Shown in pieces: positions 7,068 to 14,277 of a stretch of DNA of 26,253 nucleotides. The stretch comes from a virus. The position numbers were made by a program, and so were the translations under genes. The stretch's first letter is position 1, and every line of letters begins with the position of its first letter. Location of the stretch: positions 1-26,253 of IMG/VR virus record IMGVR_UViG_3300025769_000714; one strand, 5' to 3'. The notes below the pieces were generated by a model. That model was given only the letters and a program-made list of their open reading frames with translations. It did no database searches and had not been told where the DNA came from.

Positions 7068-7558
7068 TGAAAAAAGAAACACTATATAACATAACAGAAA
7101 ACTACATTGATCTATTAAATAAAATAGAATTAGCTGAAGGTGAAATAACTGAAGAGGTTAGCCAAGAGTTAGAAATCAATGAACAACAACTTCAATCTAA
7201 ATCAATAGCTTACTTATCAGTAATTAAAAACAAAGAAGCTTTAACAATGCAAATAGATGAAGAAATAAAACGCTTACAAGCACTTAAAAAGCATCATAAT
7301 AACATTACAAAGAATTTAAAAGATAGGCTGTTAAATGCAGTTAATTTGTTTGGGCCTTTTGAGGTTGGCTTTACAAAGTTTAGCACCAGAAAAAGCGAAT
7401 CTGTAATAGTTGAAGATGTTAACAGCTTACCTAAAGATTTTAAGGTTATTAAAGTTACTGAGCAAGCAGATAAAAAAGCAATTAAAGAAAGTTTAAAAGC
7501 TGGTAATAAAATAGAAGGTTGTTCAATTCAGGAAAACAAAAACCTTAAAATTAATTAA
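7067..7558 (+). CDS. Siphovirus Gp157-like protein
   Basis: 163 residues with the layout of the Gp157 family (PF05565): an N-terminal helix (LYNITENYIDLLNKIE) and acidic segment, a long helix with IKNKEALTMQIDEEIKRLQALKKHHNN, then a C-terminal beta part GPFEVGFTKFSTRKSESVIVEDVNSLPKDFKVIKVTEQADKKAIKESLKAG. The last part, ending in GCSIQENKNLKI, is the most family-typical. The family lies with recombination and SSB genes in many phages; in streptococcal phage Sfi21 it was linked to phage resistance. Its molecular role is unsettled. Start and stop are both coupled to neighbours by TAATG. Confidence 0.75.
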   Translation: MKKETLYNITENYIDLLNKIELAEGEITEEVSQELEINEQQLQSKSIAYLSVIKNKEALTMQIDEEIKRLQALKKHHNNITKNLKDRLLNAVNLFGPFEVGFTKFSTRKSESVIVEDVNSLPKDFKVIKVTEQADKKAIKESLKAGNKIEGCSIQENKNLKIN

Positions 7559-7653
7559 TGGTTAATCCAAAACAAGAATTTAAAATTAAAATAGTTTCAA
7601 TATGTTTGTTGTTGTTCTTAATAACAATATTATTTGGAATCCTAACAAGTTAA
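7558..7653 (+). CDS. Single-span membrane microprotein, 31 aa
   Basis: ATG 7558 overlaps the previous stop as TAATG and runs to TAA 7651-7653. A short polar start (MVNPKQEFKIK) leads into one hydrophobic helix (IVSICLLLFLITILFGIL). Coupling supports translation. Function unknown. Confidence 0.45.
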   Translation: MVNPKQEFKIKIVSICLLLFLITILFGILTS

Positions 7654-7677
7654 ATTATAAATCAAAAAACAAATAAA

Positions 7678-8088
7678 ATGAGTGAAGAATTAAAAGTAAC
7701 AGGGCACATTATTAAAGTGCAAGATGTAGAAAGTGGAATTTCTAAAAATGGTAAAGAATGGCAAAAGCTGAGTTTTATTGTAAATACCAAAACAGAATAT
7801 AATAATATTTATTGTTTTGAAATTTTCGGATCTGATAAAGTGGAGAAGTTTAATAAGTGGAATAAAGAAGGCAGCAAAGTAACTGTAAGCTTTAATGTAA
7901 ATTGTAGAGAATACAACGGTAAATTTTATACTTCTTTAATGGCTTGGAATATCTTTAATGAATTTTCAGATGCACCAACAGAAGCGGAAAAAGAAAGAAA
8001 AAGTAAAAATCTTTTAGATAATGGAGTAGGTAAAGCACCAGCTTTAGAACAAGATGCTACTTATTCTGAAGATGATTTACCTTTTTGA
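7678..8088 (+). CDS. ssb: Single-stranded DNA-binding protein, DUF3127-type OB fold with acidic tip
   Basis: 136 residues. Residues 1-95 show an OB-fold pattern like DUF3127 of Bacteroidota: VTGHIIKVQDVESGISKNGK, EWQKLSFIVNT, IYCFEIFGSDKVEKF, KVTVSFNVNCREYNGKFYTSLMAW. A flexible linker follows and the protein ends with SEDDLPF, the acidic Phe-terminal tip through which SSBs recruit replication and repair partners (DDDIPF in E. coli). It would coat ssDNA during phage replication. Its neighbours are the recombination and nuclease genes. Function is inferred from fold and tip. Confidence 0.8.
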   Translation: MSEELKVTGHIIKVQDVESGISKNGKEWQKLSFIVNTKTEYNNIYCFEIFGSDKVEKFNKWNKEGSKVTVSFNVNCREYNGKFYTSLMAWNIFNEFSDAPTEAEKERKSKNLLDNGVGKAPALEQDATYSEDDLPF

Positions 8089-8104
8089 ACAAAACACTTT
8101 GTAA

Positions 8105-8395
8105 GTGAAGGCTGGAGAATTGTTAACTGATGAGTTTATAACCGAGCAATTAACGCTTGGTTATACCCTCCCAGAACTGGCGAAAATGTGGGGTATAAAT
8201 TATACAAGGTTATGCCACAATTTAACCATTGATAAAAAGAATTTTAATTACTTCGATGATAAACTTGAAATAACTGGAAAACGTGAACCATACTATTATA
8301 ATGAAATGGAATATGGCAAAACAAGAACCTATAAATTTAGTGAACTTAGCGAAAATGAAAAAGAATTTTATAAAGAATCATTAAAATACAAATAA
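8105..8395 (+). CDS. Small protein with helix-turn-helix-like N-terminus, 96 aa
   Basis: Begins with GTG 8105; no in-frame ATG lies near. Residues about 18-40 (LGYTLPELAKMWGINYTRLCHNL) have the spacing of a helix-turn-helix recognition unit. The rest is polar and Tyr-rich (YYYNEMEYGKTRTYKFSELSENEKEF). It might bind DNA, but nothing tells whether as repressor, activator or replication accessory. Confidence 0.5.
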   Translation: MKAGELLTDEFITEQLTLGYTLPELAKMWGINYTRLCHNLTIDKKNFNYFDDKLEITGKREPYYYNEMEYGKTRTYKFSELSENEKEFYKESLKYK

Positions 8396-8399
8396 AAAT

Positions 8400-8867
8400 A
8401 TGGCTTGGAGTGATAAGATAGAAGTTAAAAAAGGAGATATAGGAGAAAAGATAATTCAAGAATATCTTGAACAAAAAGGCTGGGTAATTTATAAACCAGT
8501 AACAAAGAAAGCTCATTGGTTTGATAACATGGCAACAAGAAACAAAAAAAATATTATTGCTTTTGATGTTAAAACTAAGGCAAGATTAAATAAAATAGCT
8601 GCTACTGGAATTGAAAAAAAACACTACTTAGATTATAAAAGATTTGCTTCTAATACTCAAATACCTTTTTACTTATATTTTGTAGATGATAAAGAAGGTA
8701 AGGTATATTGTAGGTTATTAAAAGATTTACCTGAACCATTTGAGCTTAACAGCACAACTGTTTGTTGGTATCTTGAAGATTTAAAATATATCTTTTCATT
8801 AACTGAAGATCAAAAAAATAATCTTTCTAAATTTGATAATAGAAGTTATAAATTTAATCCAGTATAA
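8400..8867 (+). CDS. PD-(D/E)XK-fold nuclease-like protein
   Basis: 155 residues. KGDIGEKIIQEYLEQKGW (about 11-28, with E16) is the usual first helix; FDN (D42) and the strand IIAFDVKTKAR (D56, K58) match the metal-binding D...(D/E)xK core. The tail IYKPV...HYLDYKRFASNTQIPFYLYFVDDKEGKVYCRLL resembles phage resolvase/endonuclease-like proteins that check nucleic acid joints or ends. The second acidic residue is Asp instead of the commoner Glu, which is allowed. Next to the SSB gene it probably works in recombination or host DNA breakdown. Confidence 0.65.
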   Translation: MAWSDKIEVKKGDIGEKIIQEYLEQKGWVIYKPVTKKAHWFDNMATRNKKNIIAFDVKTKARLNKIAATGIEKKHYLDYKRFASNTQIPFYLYFVDDKEGKVYCRLLKDLPEPFELNSTTVCWYLEDLKYIFSLTEDQKNNLSKFDNRSYKFNPV

Positions 8868-8872
8868 ATTAT

Positions 8873-8880
8873 TATATTTG
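8873..8880 (+). promoter_or_regulatory. TATATTTG -7 element in front of the structured RNA
   Basis: TATATTTG is a full match to the Bacteroidota -7 consensus TAnnTTTG. A start site about 4 nt downstream would fall at base 8884, exactly the first base of the RNA structure below. No clear TTTG lies at -33; the nearest is TTTA at 8853-8856 with a short 16-nt spacer. Chance of such an octamer in a 100-nt AT-rich gap is several percent. Confidence 0.45.
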
Positions 8881-8883
8881 TAC

Positions 8884-8954
8884 TGAGGTTGTGCCGATCA
8901 TCACGTAAAAGGTTTTTTGACTTCCTTTTCCTCATTCTTTTTTTTAAGTCAAAA
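8884..8954 (+). ncRNA. Candidate small structured RNA or leader with terminator-like U8
   Basis: In this intergenic stretch three helices nest into a three-way junction: P1 TGAGG 8884-8888 with CCTCA 8930-8934, P2 TGTG 8890-8893 with CACG 8902-8905 (one wobble), and P3 AAAAGG 8907-8912 with CCTTTT 8924-8929. Only single bases (8889, 8906) separate the helices. TTC and T8 (8938-8945) follow. In addition, the P3 loop TTTTGACTT 8915-8923 is perfectly complementary to AAGTCAAAA 8946-8954 just past the T run, giving an H-type pseudoknot or a competing 9-bp hairpin. It could be a ~62-nt sRNA, or a leader attenuator for the replication genes starting at 8972. No known RNA family was recognised. Confidence 0.45.
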
Positions 8955-8971
8955 CATAAAAAAGTTAAATT

Positions 8972-9601
8972 ATGCAACAAGGTTGGATAAAAATCCATAG
9001 GCAATTATTAGAGTGGGAATGGTATGATGATTTAAACGTTAAGGTTTTATTTTTTCATCTACTGCTAAAAGCAAATCATAAGCCTAAAAAATACAAAGGT
9101 AAATTAATTGAAATAGGTCAGCTTATTACTGGCTTAGAAGTTCTTTCTAATGAAACTGGTTTAAGTATTCAAAAAATAAGAACTGCAATTTCTAAGTTAA
9201 AATCAACAAACGAAATAACAATTAAAACAAGCTCTAAAGGTACTGTTATTCAGATAGTTAACTATACTAAATATCAAATAGCAACAAACGAACTAACAAA
9301 CCATCAACAAACGAGCAACAAACCATCAACAACTAACAAGAATGTAAAGAATGTAAAGAATGATATTAAGCAGCGTAAAGCAGAGTTTAAGAAACTCTTA
9401 GCAAAGCATAAAGATGTTTATGTTTTAGAAATGATTAAAGATTTTTATGAATACTGGACTGAGCATAGCCCAAACGATAAAAAACTTAGATTTGAAAAGC
9501 AAACAAGTTTTGATGTAAACAGAAGATTAAAAACATGGTTAAAGAATTCTAAACAAACTTACACTTCTAAAAACTATAAACCACCTACTTATGGCAACTA
9601 A
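8972..9601 (+). CDS. Phage replication initiator/replisome organiser, winged-helix (DnaD-like)
   Basis: 209 residues. The N-terminus MQQGWIKIHRQLLEWEWYDD and the segment LIEIGQLITGLEVLSNETGLSIQKIRTAISKLKSTNEI (about 50-88) are typical of phage replisome organisers with a winged helix. A Thr/Asn/Gln-rich linker (about 104-130) is coded by DNA repeats described separately. The C-terminal part KDFYEYWTEHSP...LRFEKQTSFDVNRRLKTWL (about 160-192) is DnaD-like. Such proteins bind the origin and load the helicase. The following gene, overlapping by 11 nt, encodes a helicase-type ATPase, which supports this role. Confidence 0.75.
   Translation: MQQGWIKIHRQLLEWEWYDDLNVKVLFFHLLLKANHKPKKYKGKLIEIGQLITGLEVLSNETGLSIQKIRTAISKLKSTNEITIKTSSKGTVIQIVNYTKYQIATNELTNHQQTSNKPSTTNKNVKNVKNDIKQRKAEFKKLLAKHKDVYVLEMIKDFYEYWTEHSPNDKKLRFEKQTSFDVNRRLKTWLKNSKQTYTSKNYKPPTYGN
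9280..9362 (+). repeat. Iteron-like direct repeats inside the initiator gene: candidate replication origin
   Basis: Direct repeats cluster in the linker-coding part of the initiator: AGCAACAAAC at 9280-9289 and 9314-9323; AACAAACCATCAACAA at 9295-9310 and 9317-9332 (16 identical bases, period 22); AACTAACAA at 9291-9299 and 9331-9339; and tandem AATGTAAAG at 9341-9349 and 9350-9358. Period 22 is not a multiple of three, so the two 16-bp copies are read in different frames (TNHQQ against NKPSTT); protein selection does not explain them. Lambda places its origin iterons in the same spot, the linker of gene O. Confidence 0.5.
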
Positions 9602-10595
9602 AAAATGGTATAAAGCAAATGAAAAGATAACTGAGCTAAACAAGCTTAGAGATATAGGCCATACTAAAGGATATTCTGTTGGCTGGGGTTTTGATAGTTT
9701 ACCAATAACAATAAAATCAGGTTGTACAACTTATGTAGCTGGTGCTCCTCACGATGGTAAAACAGAATTTTGGTTAGAGATATTAATAAATTTATCAGTA
9801 GAGCATAATTTACGTCATGCAATCTTTACACCTGAAACAGGAAGCATAGAAGATATAATTTCTGAATTATGTTTTAAATACATTGGTAAGCCATACATTA
9901 AAACTCAAGATAATGCTATGACTGAATCAGAAAGAATAGCTGCAGAAATGTTTATAGATGAATTCTTTTATATTATTGATCCGTTAGATGATAGTATGAC
10001 TGCTAATGATTTTTATAAATTAGTTGATGAAATTGAGATTCAGGAAAATAAAAGAATACACACAACATTAATTGACCCATTCAATGAATTATCCCATGAC
10101 TTTAGCAAAGATGAAGGAAGGCAAGATTTATACATTGAAAGAATATTAGGAGATGTAAGAAAGAATGCAAGAAAAACCAATAGGCACAATTGCGTAATAA
10201 CACACGTTAGAGATCAAGCTCCAGTAACTTCTAATAATGTAACTTTTTTTCCAATGGCAACAGCAAGAGAAATTGCTGGTGGTCAAGCTTGGTTTAGAAA
10301 AGGTTTATTAATGATAATTGTTTGGCGGCCACCATACGGTTTGAATGATGAATTTGGCATAGCATACCAAAAAAACGAAGTTAAAATAAGGGTTGTAAAG
10401 AGTAAGCCTAAAGGAGTAAGTATTAATGGAACTTATACAATGTTTTATGATGTTATAAAAAATGCGTATTATATGAGAGGTAACCAATATAGTAAAAGGC
10501 ATAAAAACTTAGTTAGAGAAGAACAAGCAGAAATAAAAATTAATGTACCTCAACCAGTTAATTGGTTTGATACTGAAAAAGAAGAGGATTTTTAA
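9591..10595 (+). CDS. RecA-fold replicative helicase/ATPase (DnaB/RepA-like)
   Basis: 334 residues. A short N-terminal part precedes the RecA-type core: CTTYVAGAPHDGKTEF with Walker A GAPHDGKT (51-58), a strand with HAIFTPETG (about 76-84), HTTLIDPFNEL with Walker B Asp162, and NCVITHVRDQ (about 198-207) placed like the last core strand with its sensor His. It lacks the N-terminal primase-interaction domain of full DnaB, so it is the short RepA/AAA_25 type often used by phages. It likely unwinds DNA at the fork after loading by the upstream initiator, whose gene it overlaps. A non-helicase role of this ATPase group cannot be excluded. Confidence 0.8.
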   Translation: MATKKWYKANEKITELNKLRDIGHTKGYSVGWGFDSLPITIKSGCTTYVAGAPHDGKTEFWLEILINLSVEHNLRHAIFTPETGSIEDIISELCFKYIGKPYIKTQDNAMTESERIAAEMFIDEFFYIIDPLDDSMTANDFYKLVDEIEIQENKRIHTTLIDPFNELSHDFSKDEGRQDLYIERILGDVRKNARKTNRHNCVITHVRDQAPVTSNNVTFFPMATAREIAGGQAWFRKGLLMIIVWRPPYGLNDEFGIAYQKNEVKIRVVKSKPKGVSINGTYTMFYDVIKNAYYMRGNQYSKRHKNLVREEQAEIKINVPQPVNWFDTEKEEDF

Positions 10596-10596
10596 A

Positions 10597-10989
10597 ATGG
10601 ATTTATTAGATACAATAACAATTAAAAATAAATTAGAAATATTAATCGAACAAACCGAAAATAAATATTTTAAAAAATATAAAAACGATTTAGCAAAGGT
10701 TAATATTGATAAACTAAGTAAAAAAGAAGTGAACGATTTAAAAGCCTCTATTTTAAAAGATAATAATGTTTTGAATGGTAGTTATAAGAAAAATTACGAA
10801 ACTCTCTTAGAGGTTCTTAAAACGTTAAATAACGCTATGCTACACTTTGAAAACTTAAATAAAGAATTGAAACAGCAAAGAAATGCTAATAATTCCATGT
10901 TTTTAGAAAATGGAAGATTAAAAAACAAGATCAATTATTTAACTAAAGAAATTGAAGATTTAAGAAACGAATTAAAAGAACAATTTTGA
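10597..10989 (+). CDS. Coiled-coil hypothetical protein, 130 aa
   Basis: ATG 10597 was chosen, one base after the helicase stop; a longer reading from 10543 would lie inside the helicase gene. The protein (MDLLDTITIKNKLEILIEQ...) is almost all helical, with strong coiled-coil heptads from about residue 75 (NNAMLHFENLNKELKQQ, LKNKINYLTKEIEDLRNELKEQF). No catalytic motif. The stop overlaps the next ATG as TGATG. Function unknown. Confidence 0.6.
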   Translation: MDLLDTITIKNKLEILIEQTENKYFKKYKNDLAKVNIDKLSKKEVNDLKASILKDNNVLNGSYKKNYETLLEVLKTLNNAMLHFENLNKELKQQRNANNSMFLENGRLKNKINYLTKEIEDLRNELKEQF

Positions 10990-11828
10990 TGAAAACAGTA
11001 AACAGTTTAAGCGGTGGTAAAACAAGTTCTTATGTAGCTAAACACTACCCAGCAGATTATAATATTTTTGCTTTGGTTAGAACAGATGATAAGAATTGTA
11101 TTTATCCTGATGCTAAAGTTAGGCAAATAGTAAGTGATAAAATAGGCAAGGAGTTTATAGGCACTTTAGAAGATGATGTTATAATAAACACAATGTTAGA
11201 TTTAGAACAGTTTATAGGTCAGAAAATAAATTGGGTTAGTGGTAAAACATTTGATAAAACTATTGACTTTAAAGGTGGTTATTTGCCTAACAAAATTGCA
11301 AGATATTGTACTACTGAAATGAAAACAATGCCTATACTATATTGGATATATGAAGTTATAAAAGAACCAGTTATTATGAGGTTTGGTTATAGAGCAAATG
11401 AAACAAACAGAGCTAAAAATATGTTAGCTAAATTAGATGAAGAAGGTTTTACAAAAGTAAAAGCAACATTTAGCAAATTAAAAGATGGTAGAAATAGTTG
11501 GCAAGATGTTAGATATTGTAAACCAGAATTTCCATTAATAAAAGATAATATATTTAAGGATAATATAGAGAAGTATTGGATAAACAAACCCGTTAGATTT
11601 GCCTATATGAATAATTGTGTTGGGTGTTGGTGGAGAAGTGAATTATTATTAAAAAAAATGTTTGAAAAACACCCTAATAAAATGAATTGGTTTGCAGAAC
11701 AAGAAAGCAAAAGAAAAGGAACTTTTAAAACTGGTATAACTTATGATAAAATTAAAAACCATAAAACACAAATAGAATTATTTGATGATGATTTTAATGA
11801 GTGTGATAGCGGTTACTGTGGATTATGA
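10989..11828 (+). CDS. PP-loop ATP pyrophosphatase (PAPS reductase/adenylyl-hydrolase-like)
   Basis: 279 residues from ATG 10989 (the TTG just before it is an alternative). VNSLSGGKTSSYVA holds the PP-loop SGGKTSS (8-14), which binds ATP and activates a substrate as adenylate. RYCTTEMKTMPI (about 105-116) is the conserved Cys-containing segment of this superfamily. Two further Cys pairs, NNCVGCWW (about 208-215) and CDSGYCGL at the C-terminus, suggest an iron-sulfur or zinc site, as in DndC and other thiolation enzymes. Possible jobs are sulfur assimilation, tRNA thiolation or DNA modification; the adjoining nuclease and methyltransferase favour a nucleic-acid role but do not prove it. Confidence 0.75.
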   Translation: MKTVNSLSGGKTSSYVAKHYPADYNIFALVRTDDKNCIYPDAKVRQIVSDKIGKEFIGTLEDDVIINTMLDLEQFIGQKINWVSGKTFDKTIDFKGGYLPNKIARYCTTEMKTMPILYWIYEVIKEPVIMRFGYRANETNRAKNMLAKLDEEGFTKVKATFSKLKDGRNSWQDVRYCKPEFPLIKDNIFKDNIEKYWINKPVRFAYMNNCVGCWWRSELLLKKMFEKHPNKMNWFAEQESKRKGTFKTGITYDKIKNHKTQIELFDDDFNECDSGYCGL

Positions 11829-11911
11829 TAGGATATTTTATAATAATAACAATAGCTTTTATAGCTGTATTAATAGTAGGGATATTAATAGGAAAAGAAA
11901 TGTATCAATAA
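11825..11911 (+). CDS. Single-span membrane microprotein, 28 aa
   Basis: ATG 11825 overlaps the previous stop (ATGA) and runs to TAA 11909-11911. Nearly the whole peptide is one hydrophobic helix (IIITIAFIAVLIVGILIG) with a short charged end KEMYQ. Translation is supported by the overlap only. Function unknown. Confidence 0.45.
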   Translation: MIGYFIIITIAFIAVLIVGILIGKEMYQ

Positions 11912-11921
11912 AAAAATAACT

Positions 11922-12284
11922 ATGGGATTAAACAGTCAAAAAAAAGGAAAACGTTTTGAGCTACAAGTAGCAAAGTATTTAAGTAATATGTTCAATAGTA
12001 AAATTTTAAGAACACCAAATTCAGGCGGTTTGAGTTTAAAAGGTGATATTATGGCAACTCAAGGAATACTAAGTGAATTTAACTGGGAGTGTAAGAACCA
12101 AGAGAAGCTAAATATTTGGAAGGCATTAGAACAGTCAGCTAATGATTGCATTGGCTCACACACCAAAAAACCGCTGGTAGTATTTACGAAGAACTTTGAA
12201 AAAGATTATTTAGCCTGTGAATTGGAAATTTTTGTACAATTATTATTAGAATTAGAACAGTTGAGAAATGATAAAAACGGGTAG
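11922..12284 (+). CDS. Holliday-junction-resolvase-like PD-(D/E)XK nuclease, 120 aa
   Basis: GLNSQKKGKRFELQVAKYLS supplies the first helix with E13, RTPNSGGLSLKGDI the metal Asp D42, and NWECKNQ the E56-x-K58 pair, the complete catalytic set of archaeal-type resolvase/VRR-like nucleases. TPNSGG before the Asp is characteristic of phage members. It would cut branched DNA during recombination or before packaging. Its end overlaps the methyltransferase start by 17 nt; a restriction role paired with that enzyme is a less likely alternative, since the protein has no DNA-recognition domain. Confidence 0.75.
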   Translation: MGLNSQKKGKRFELQVAKYLSNMFNSKILRTPNSGGLSLKGDIMATQGILSEFNWECKNQEKLNIWKALEQSANDCIGSHTKKPLVVFTKNFEKDYLACELEIFVQLLLELEQLRNDKNG

Positions 12285-13398
12285 TGATTTTTCGGGAGTT
12301 GGTGCATTTGACCAAGCACTAATAAGATTAGGTATAAACTATAAAACAGTTTTTGCTTGTGATATGGATAAATATGCAAGGCAAACATATATAGAAAATT
12401 ATGGCGAACCTAGTTACTTTCCTAAAGATGTTTACGATCGAGATATACCTAAAGAACCTTTAGATTTATATATGACCTCACCACCTTGCCAAGCTTTTAG
12501 TTTAGCTGGAAAGCGTAAAGGTGAAGATGATAAAAGAGGAATTTTATTTTATAATTCTTATGAGTTTATAATGAAGAACAAACCGAGATATTTTATTTTC
12601 GAGAATGTAAAAGGTTTGCTAAGTGATGATAGCGGTAAAACATTTAAAAGGTGGTTAGATTATTTAGGCAAATCAATAAATGGCAATCCTGTTATATTTC
12701 CGTTAGAGCAATCCGCTAACTATCATATTTATTATAAGGTTTTAAATAGTAAAAATTTTGGTGTGCCACAAAATAGAGAAAGGGTTTTTATTGTAGGCAT
12801 TAGAGATGATGAAGATAATTATTTTAGATTCCCAAAAGAAGAACCGTTAAAGTTAAAGCTTAAAGATGTTTTAGAAGATGAAGTTGATAATAAATATTAT
12901 TTAAGTGAAAGTGCTATAAATTCAATAATTAACAATAAAGATAATATACAAAAATCTAAAATTAATCCCTCCATAGCTAACGCTTTGCAAAGTCCAGGAA
13001 ATGCTTGTGGAGTATATAAGGGTGCTAACTATATTAAAACGCATTCTTTATATCCACGATCAAGCAAAACAGGTAAGGGTGGAACTGGTCATTTATCTAA
13101 AGAAGATGGAACAAGTTATTGTGTAGATACAGGAAACAGTCAAGCAATTGAAGTTCATGGTGCTATAACTGGAGCCATTGGCAAGGCTGGAAGTTCTATG
13201 GAATATTTAAAAAGCTGTAAAGCTGTAATATCTAATACTAATAAAATTAGAAGATTAACACCAAGAGAATGTTTTAGATTGCAAGATTTTCCTGAAACTT
13301 TTAATTGGCCTTGCTCGGATAGTCAAGCATACAAACAAGCTGGGAACTCTATAACTGTTGGAGTGTTAGCTAAAATAATTGAAAAACTAAATCTATGA
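12268..13398 (+). CDS. DNA (cytosine-5)-methyltransferase
   Basis: 376 residues with all key motifs of the Dcm family: motif I DFSGVGAFDQAL (7-18, SAM binding), motif IV SPPCQAFSLAG with catalytic C74, motif VI FENVKG (E112), motif VIII QNRERVFIVG (168-177), then a target-recognition region (about 185-320), motif IX RRLTPRECFRLQDFP and motif X QAGNSITVGVL. It transfers methyl groups from SAM to C5 of cytosine in DNA. As an orphan phage enzyme it most likely protects phage DNA from host restriction. The target sequence cannot be read from the protein. Confidence 0.95.
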   Translation: MIKTGSDFSGVGAFDQALIRLGINYKTVFACDMDKYARQTYIENYGEPSYFPKDVYDRDIPKEPLDLYMTSPPCQAFSLAGKRKGEDDKRGILFYNSYEFIMKNKPRYFIFENVKGLLSDDSGKTFKRWLDYLGKSINGNPVIFPLEQSANYHIYYKVLNSKNFGVPQNRERVFIVGIRDDEDNYFRFPKEEPLKLKLKDVLEDEVDNKYYLSESAINSIINNKDNIQKSKINPSIANALQSPGNACGVYKGANYIKTHSLYPRSSKTGKGGTGHLSKEDGTSYCVDTGNSQAIEVHGAITGAIGKAGSSMEYLKSCKAVISNTNKIRRLTPRECFRLQDFPETFNWPCSDSQAYKQAGNSITVGVLAKIIEKLNL

Positions 13399-13742
13399 AT
13401 GAAGTGTTAAATAAAATAGCTGATATTATAGAGGATTATAATAACACCAGTATTAATGATGGGGTTAAGCTAAACGAACAGCTAAAGAACTTAACAAGCT
13501 ATCTATACTACATTGAAGGTATTAAGTCAAAGTACCATGAAGATTATGAAGCTATTATCTACGACAAAGTAAACAATGAAAAACTAAGTGTGGCAAGAGC
13601 AACTAATGAAGCTAATGTTTTAGTACCTGAAGTTTATAAACTTAGAAAATTAACAAGCTCAGGGTATAGAGTAGCAGATGCAATAAGAAGTAATATAAGT
13701 TTTTTAAAATTAGAGTTTAACAATGTAACTAAAAATTATTAA
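13395..13742 (+). CDS. Hypothetical helical protein, 115 aa
   Basis: Overlaps the methyltransferase stop by ATGA. Predicted all-helical: MNEVLNKIADIIEDYN, SYLYYIEGIKSKYHEDYEAIIYD, LSVARATNEANVLVPEVYKLRKL and VADAIRSNISFLKLEF. The pattern SVARA..EA....PE.Y.LR occurs in small proteins of flavobacterial phages that I know only as uncharacterised. Its TAA lies inside the promoter-like element of the next gene. Confidence 0.6.
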   Translation: MNEVLNKIADIIEDYNNTSINDGVKLNEQLKNLTSYLYYIEGIKSKYHEDYEAIIYDKVNNEKLSVARATNEANVLVPEVYKLRKLTSSGYRVADAIRSNISFLKLEFNNVTKNY

Positions 13743-13747
13743 ATTTG
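13716..13747 (+). promoter_or_regulatory. Candidate promoter for the sigma-like gene
   Basis: TTTA 13716-13719, a 20-nt spacer and TAAATTTG 13740-13747 (full TAnnTTTG match) resemble a Bacteroidota promoter, with one deviation in the -33 part. The expected start site near 13751 would leave a leader of about 17 nt before the TTG start of the sigma-like gene. Confidence 0.4.
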
Positions 13748-13767
13748 TTAAACCTTTAAGTTTCATT

Positions 13768-14277
13768 TTGTCAAATAATGATGTACTTTTAATCTTATCG
13801 AACCACCAAAAGGAATGGGAAATAATAACAGAAAAATTATTGTTTTCTACTTCTAAGTTAAAAGCTGGTGATATAGTACAAGATATGTACATAAAAGTAT
13901 TTGATGATCTAACTAAAGATAAAATTAAGCCTGATGAAATAATAAGAGATAATAAGCCTCATTTTGGAATTGTTAAAAACATACTTAAAAGAACAATACA
14001 AGTTAAAAGTAAATTAGAAAAACGTCATTTAAGTATTGATCAATTACATAAAGAAATAGAACATAAAGATATAGATGAAATAGATGTTAATATAGAAGAT
14101 AAGGTTGATGCAGTATTAAATGAAATGTATTGGTTTGATAGAAAACTATTTAATTTATATAGAAAAGAGTTTCACAGTATTAGGTCATTAAGTAAGGCTA
14201 CAAAGATTAGCCATGTAACAGTTTATAAAACAATAGCTAAATGCAAAAAACTAATAGCAAGAAAAGTAAAACTATAA
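13768..14277 (+). CDS. Sigma-factor-like transcription regulator (ECF/gp55-size)
   Basis: 169 residues from TTG 13768; the next in-frame Met is residue 40, inside the conserved part. Residues about 33-48 (AGDIVQDMYIKVFDDL) match the sigma region 2 helix that contacts core polymerase and the -10 element (compare DLVQEVFLRVW in ECF sigmas). Residues about 135-165 (HSIRSLSKATKISHVTVYKTIAKCKKLI) form a region-4-like HTH. The length matches the T4 late sigma gp55 class. Its place before the terminase and tail genes fits a switch to late transcription. It could instead be a polymerase-binding regulator without promoter recognition. Confidence 0.65.
   Translation: MSNNDVLLILSNHQKEWEIITEKLLFSTSKLKAGDIVQDMYIKVFDDLTKDKIKPDEIIRDNKPHFGIVKNILKRTIQVKSKLEKRHLSIDQLHKEIEHKDIDEIDVNIEDKVDAVLNEMYWFDRKLFNLYRKEFHSIRSLSKATKISHVTVYKTIAKCKKLIARKVKL

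Noticed and set aside
9280-9362. CRISPR-like array
   Set aside because: Repeats are short, overlapping and irregular with no spacer of constant length; they fit iterons better.
10543-10596. Upstream in-frame extension of the coiled-coil gene at 10597
   Set aside because: It would overlap the helicase end by 53 nt, while ATG 10597 stands one base after the helicase stop.
11922-13398. Restriction-modification pair formed by nuclease and methyltransferase
   Set aside because: The 120-residue nuclease has only the resolvase-like catalytic core and no recognition domain; an orphan methyltransferase with a recombination nuclease is more likely.
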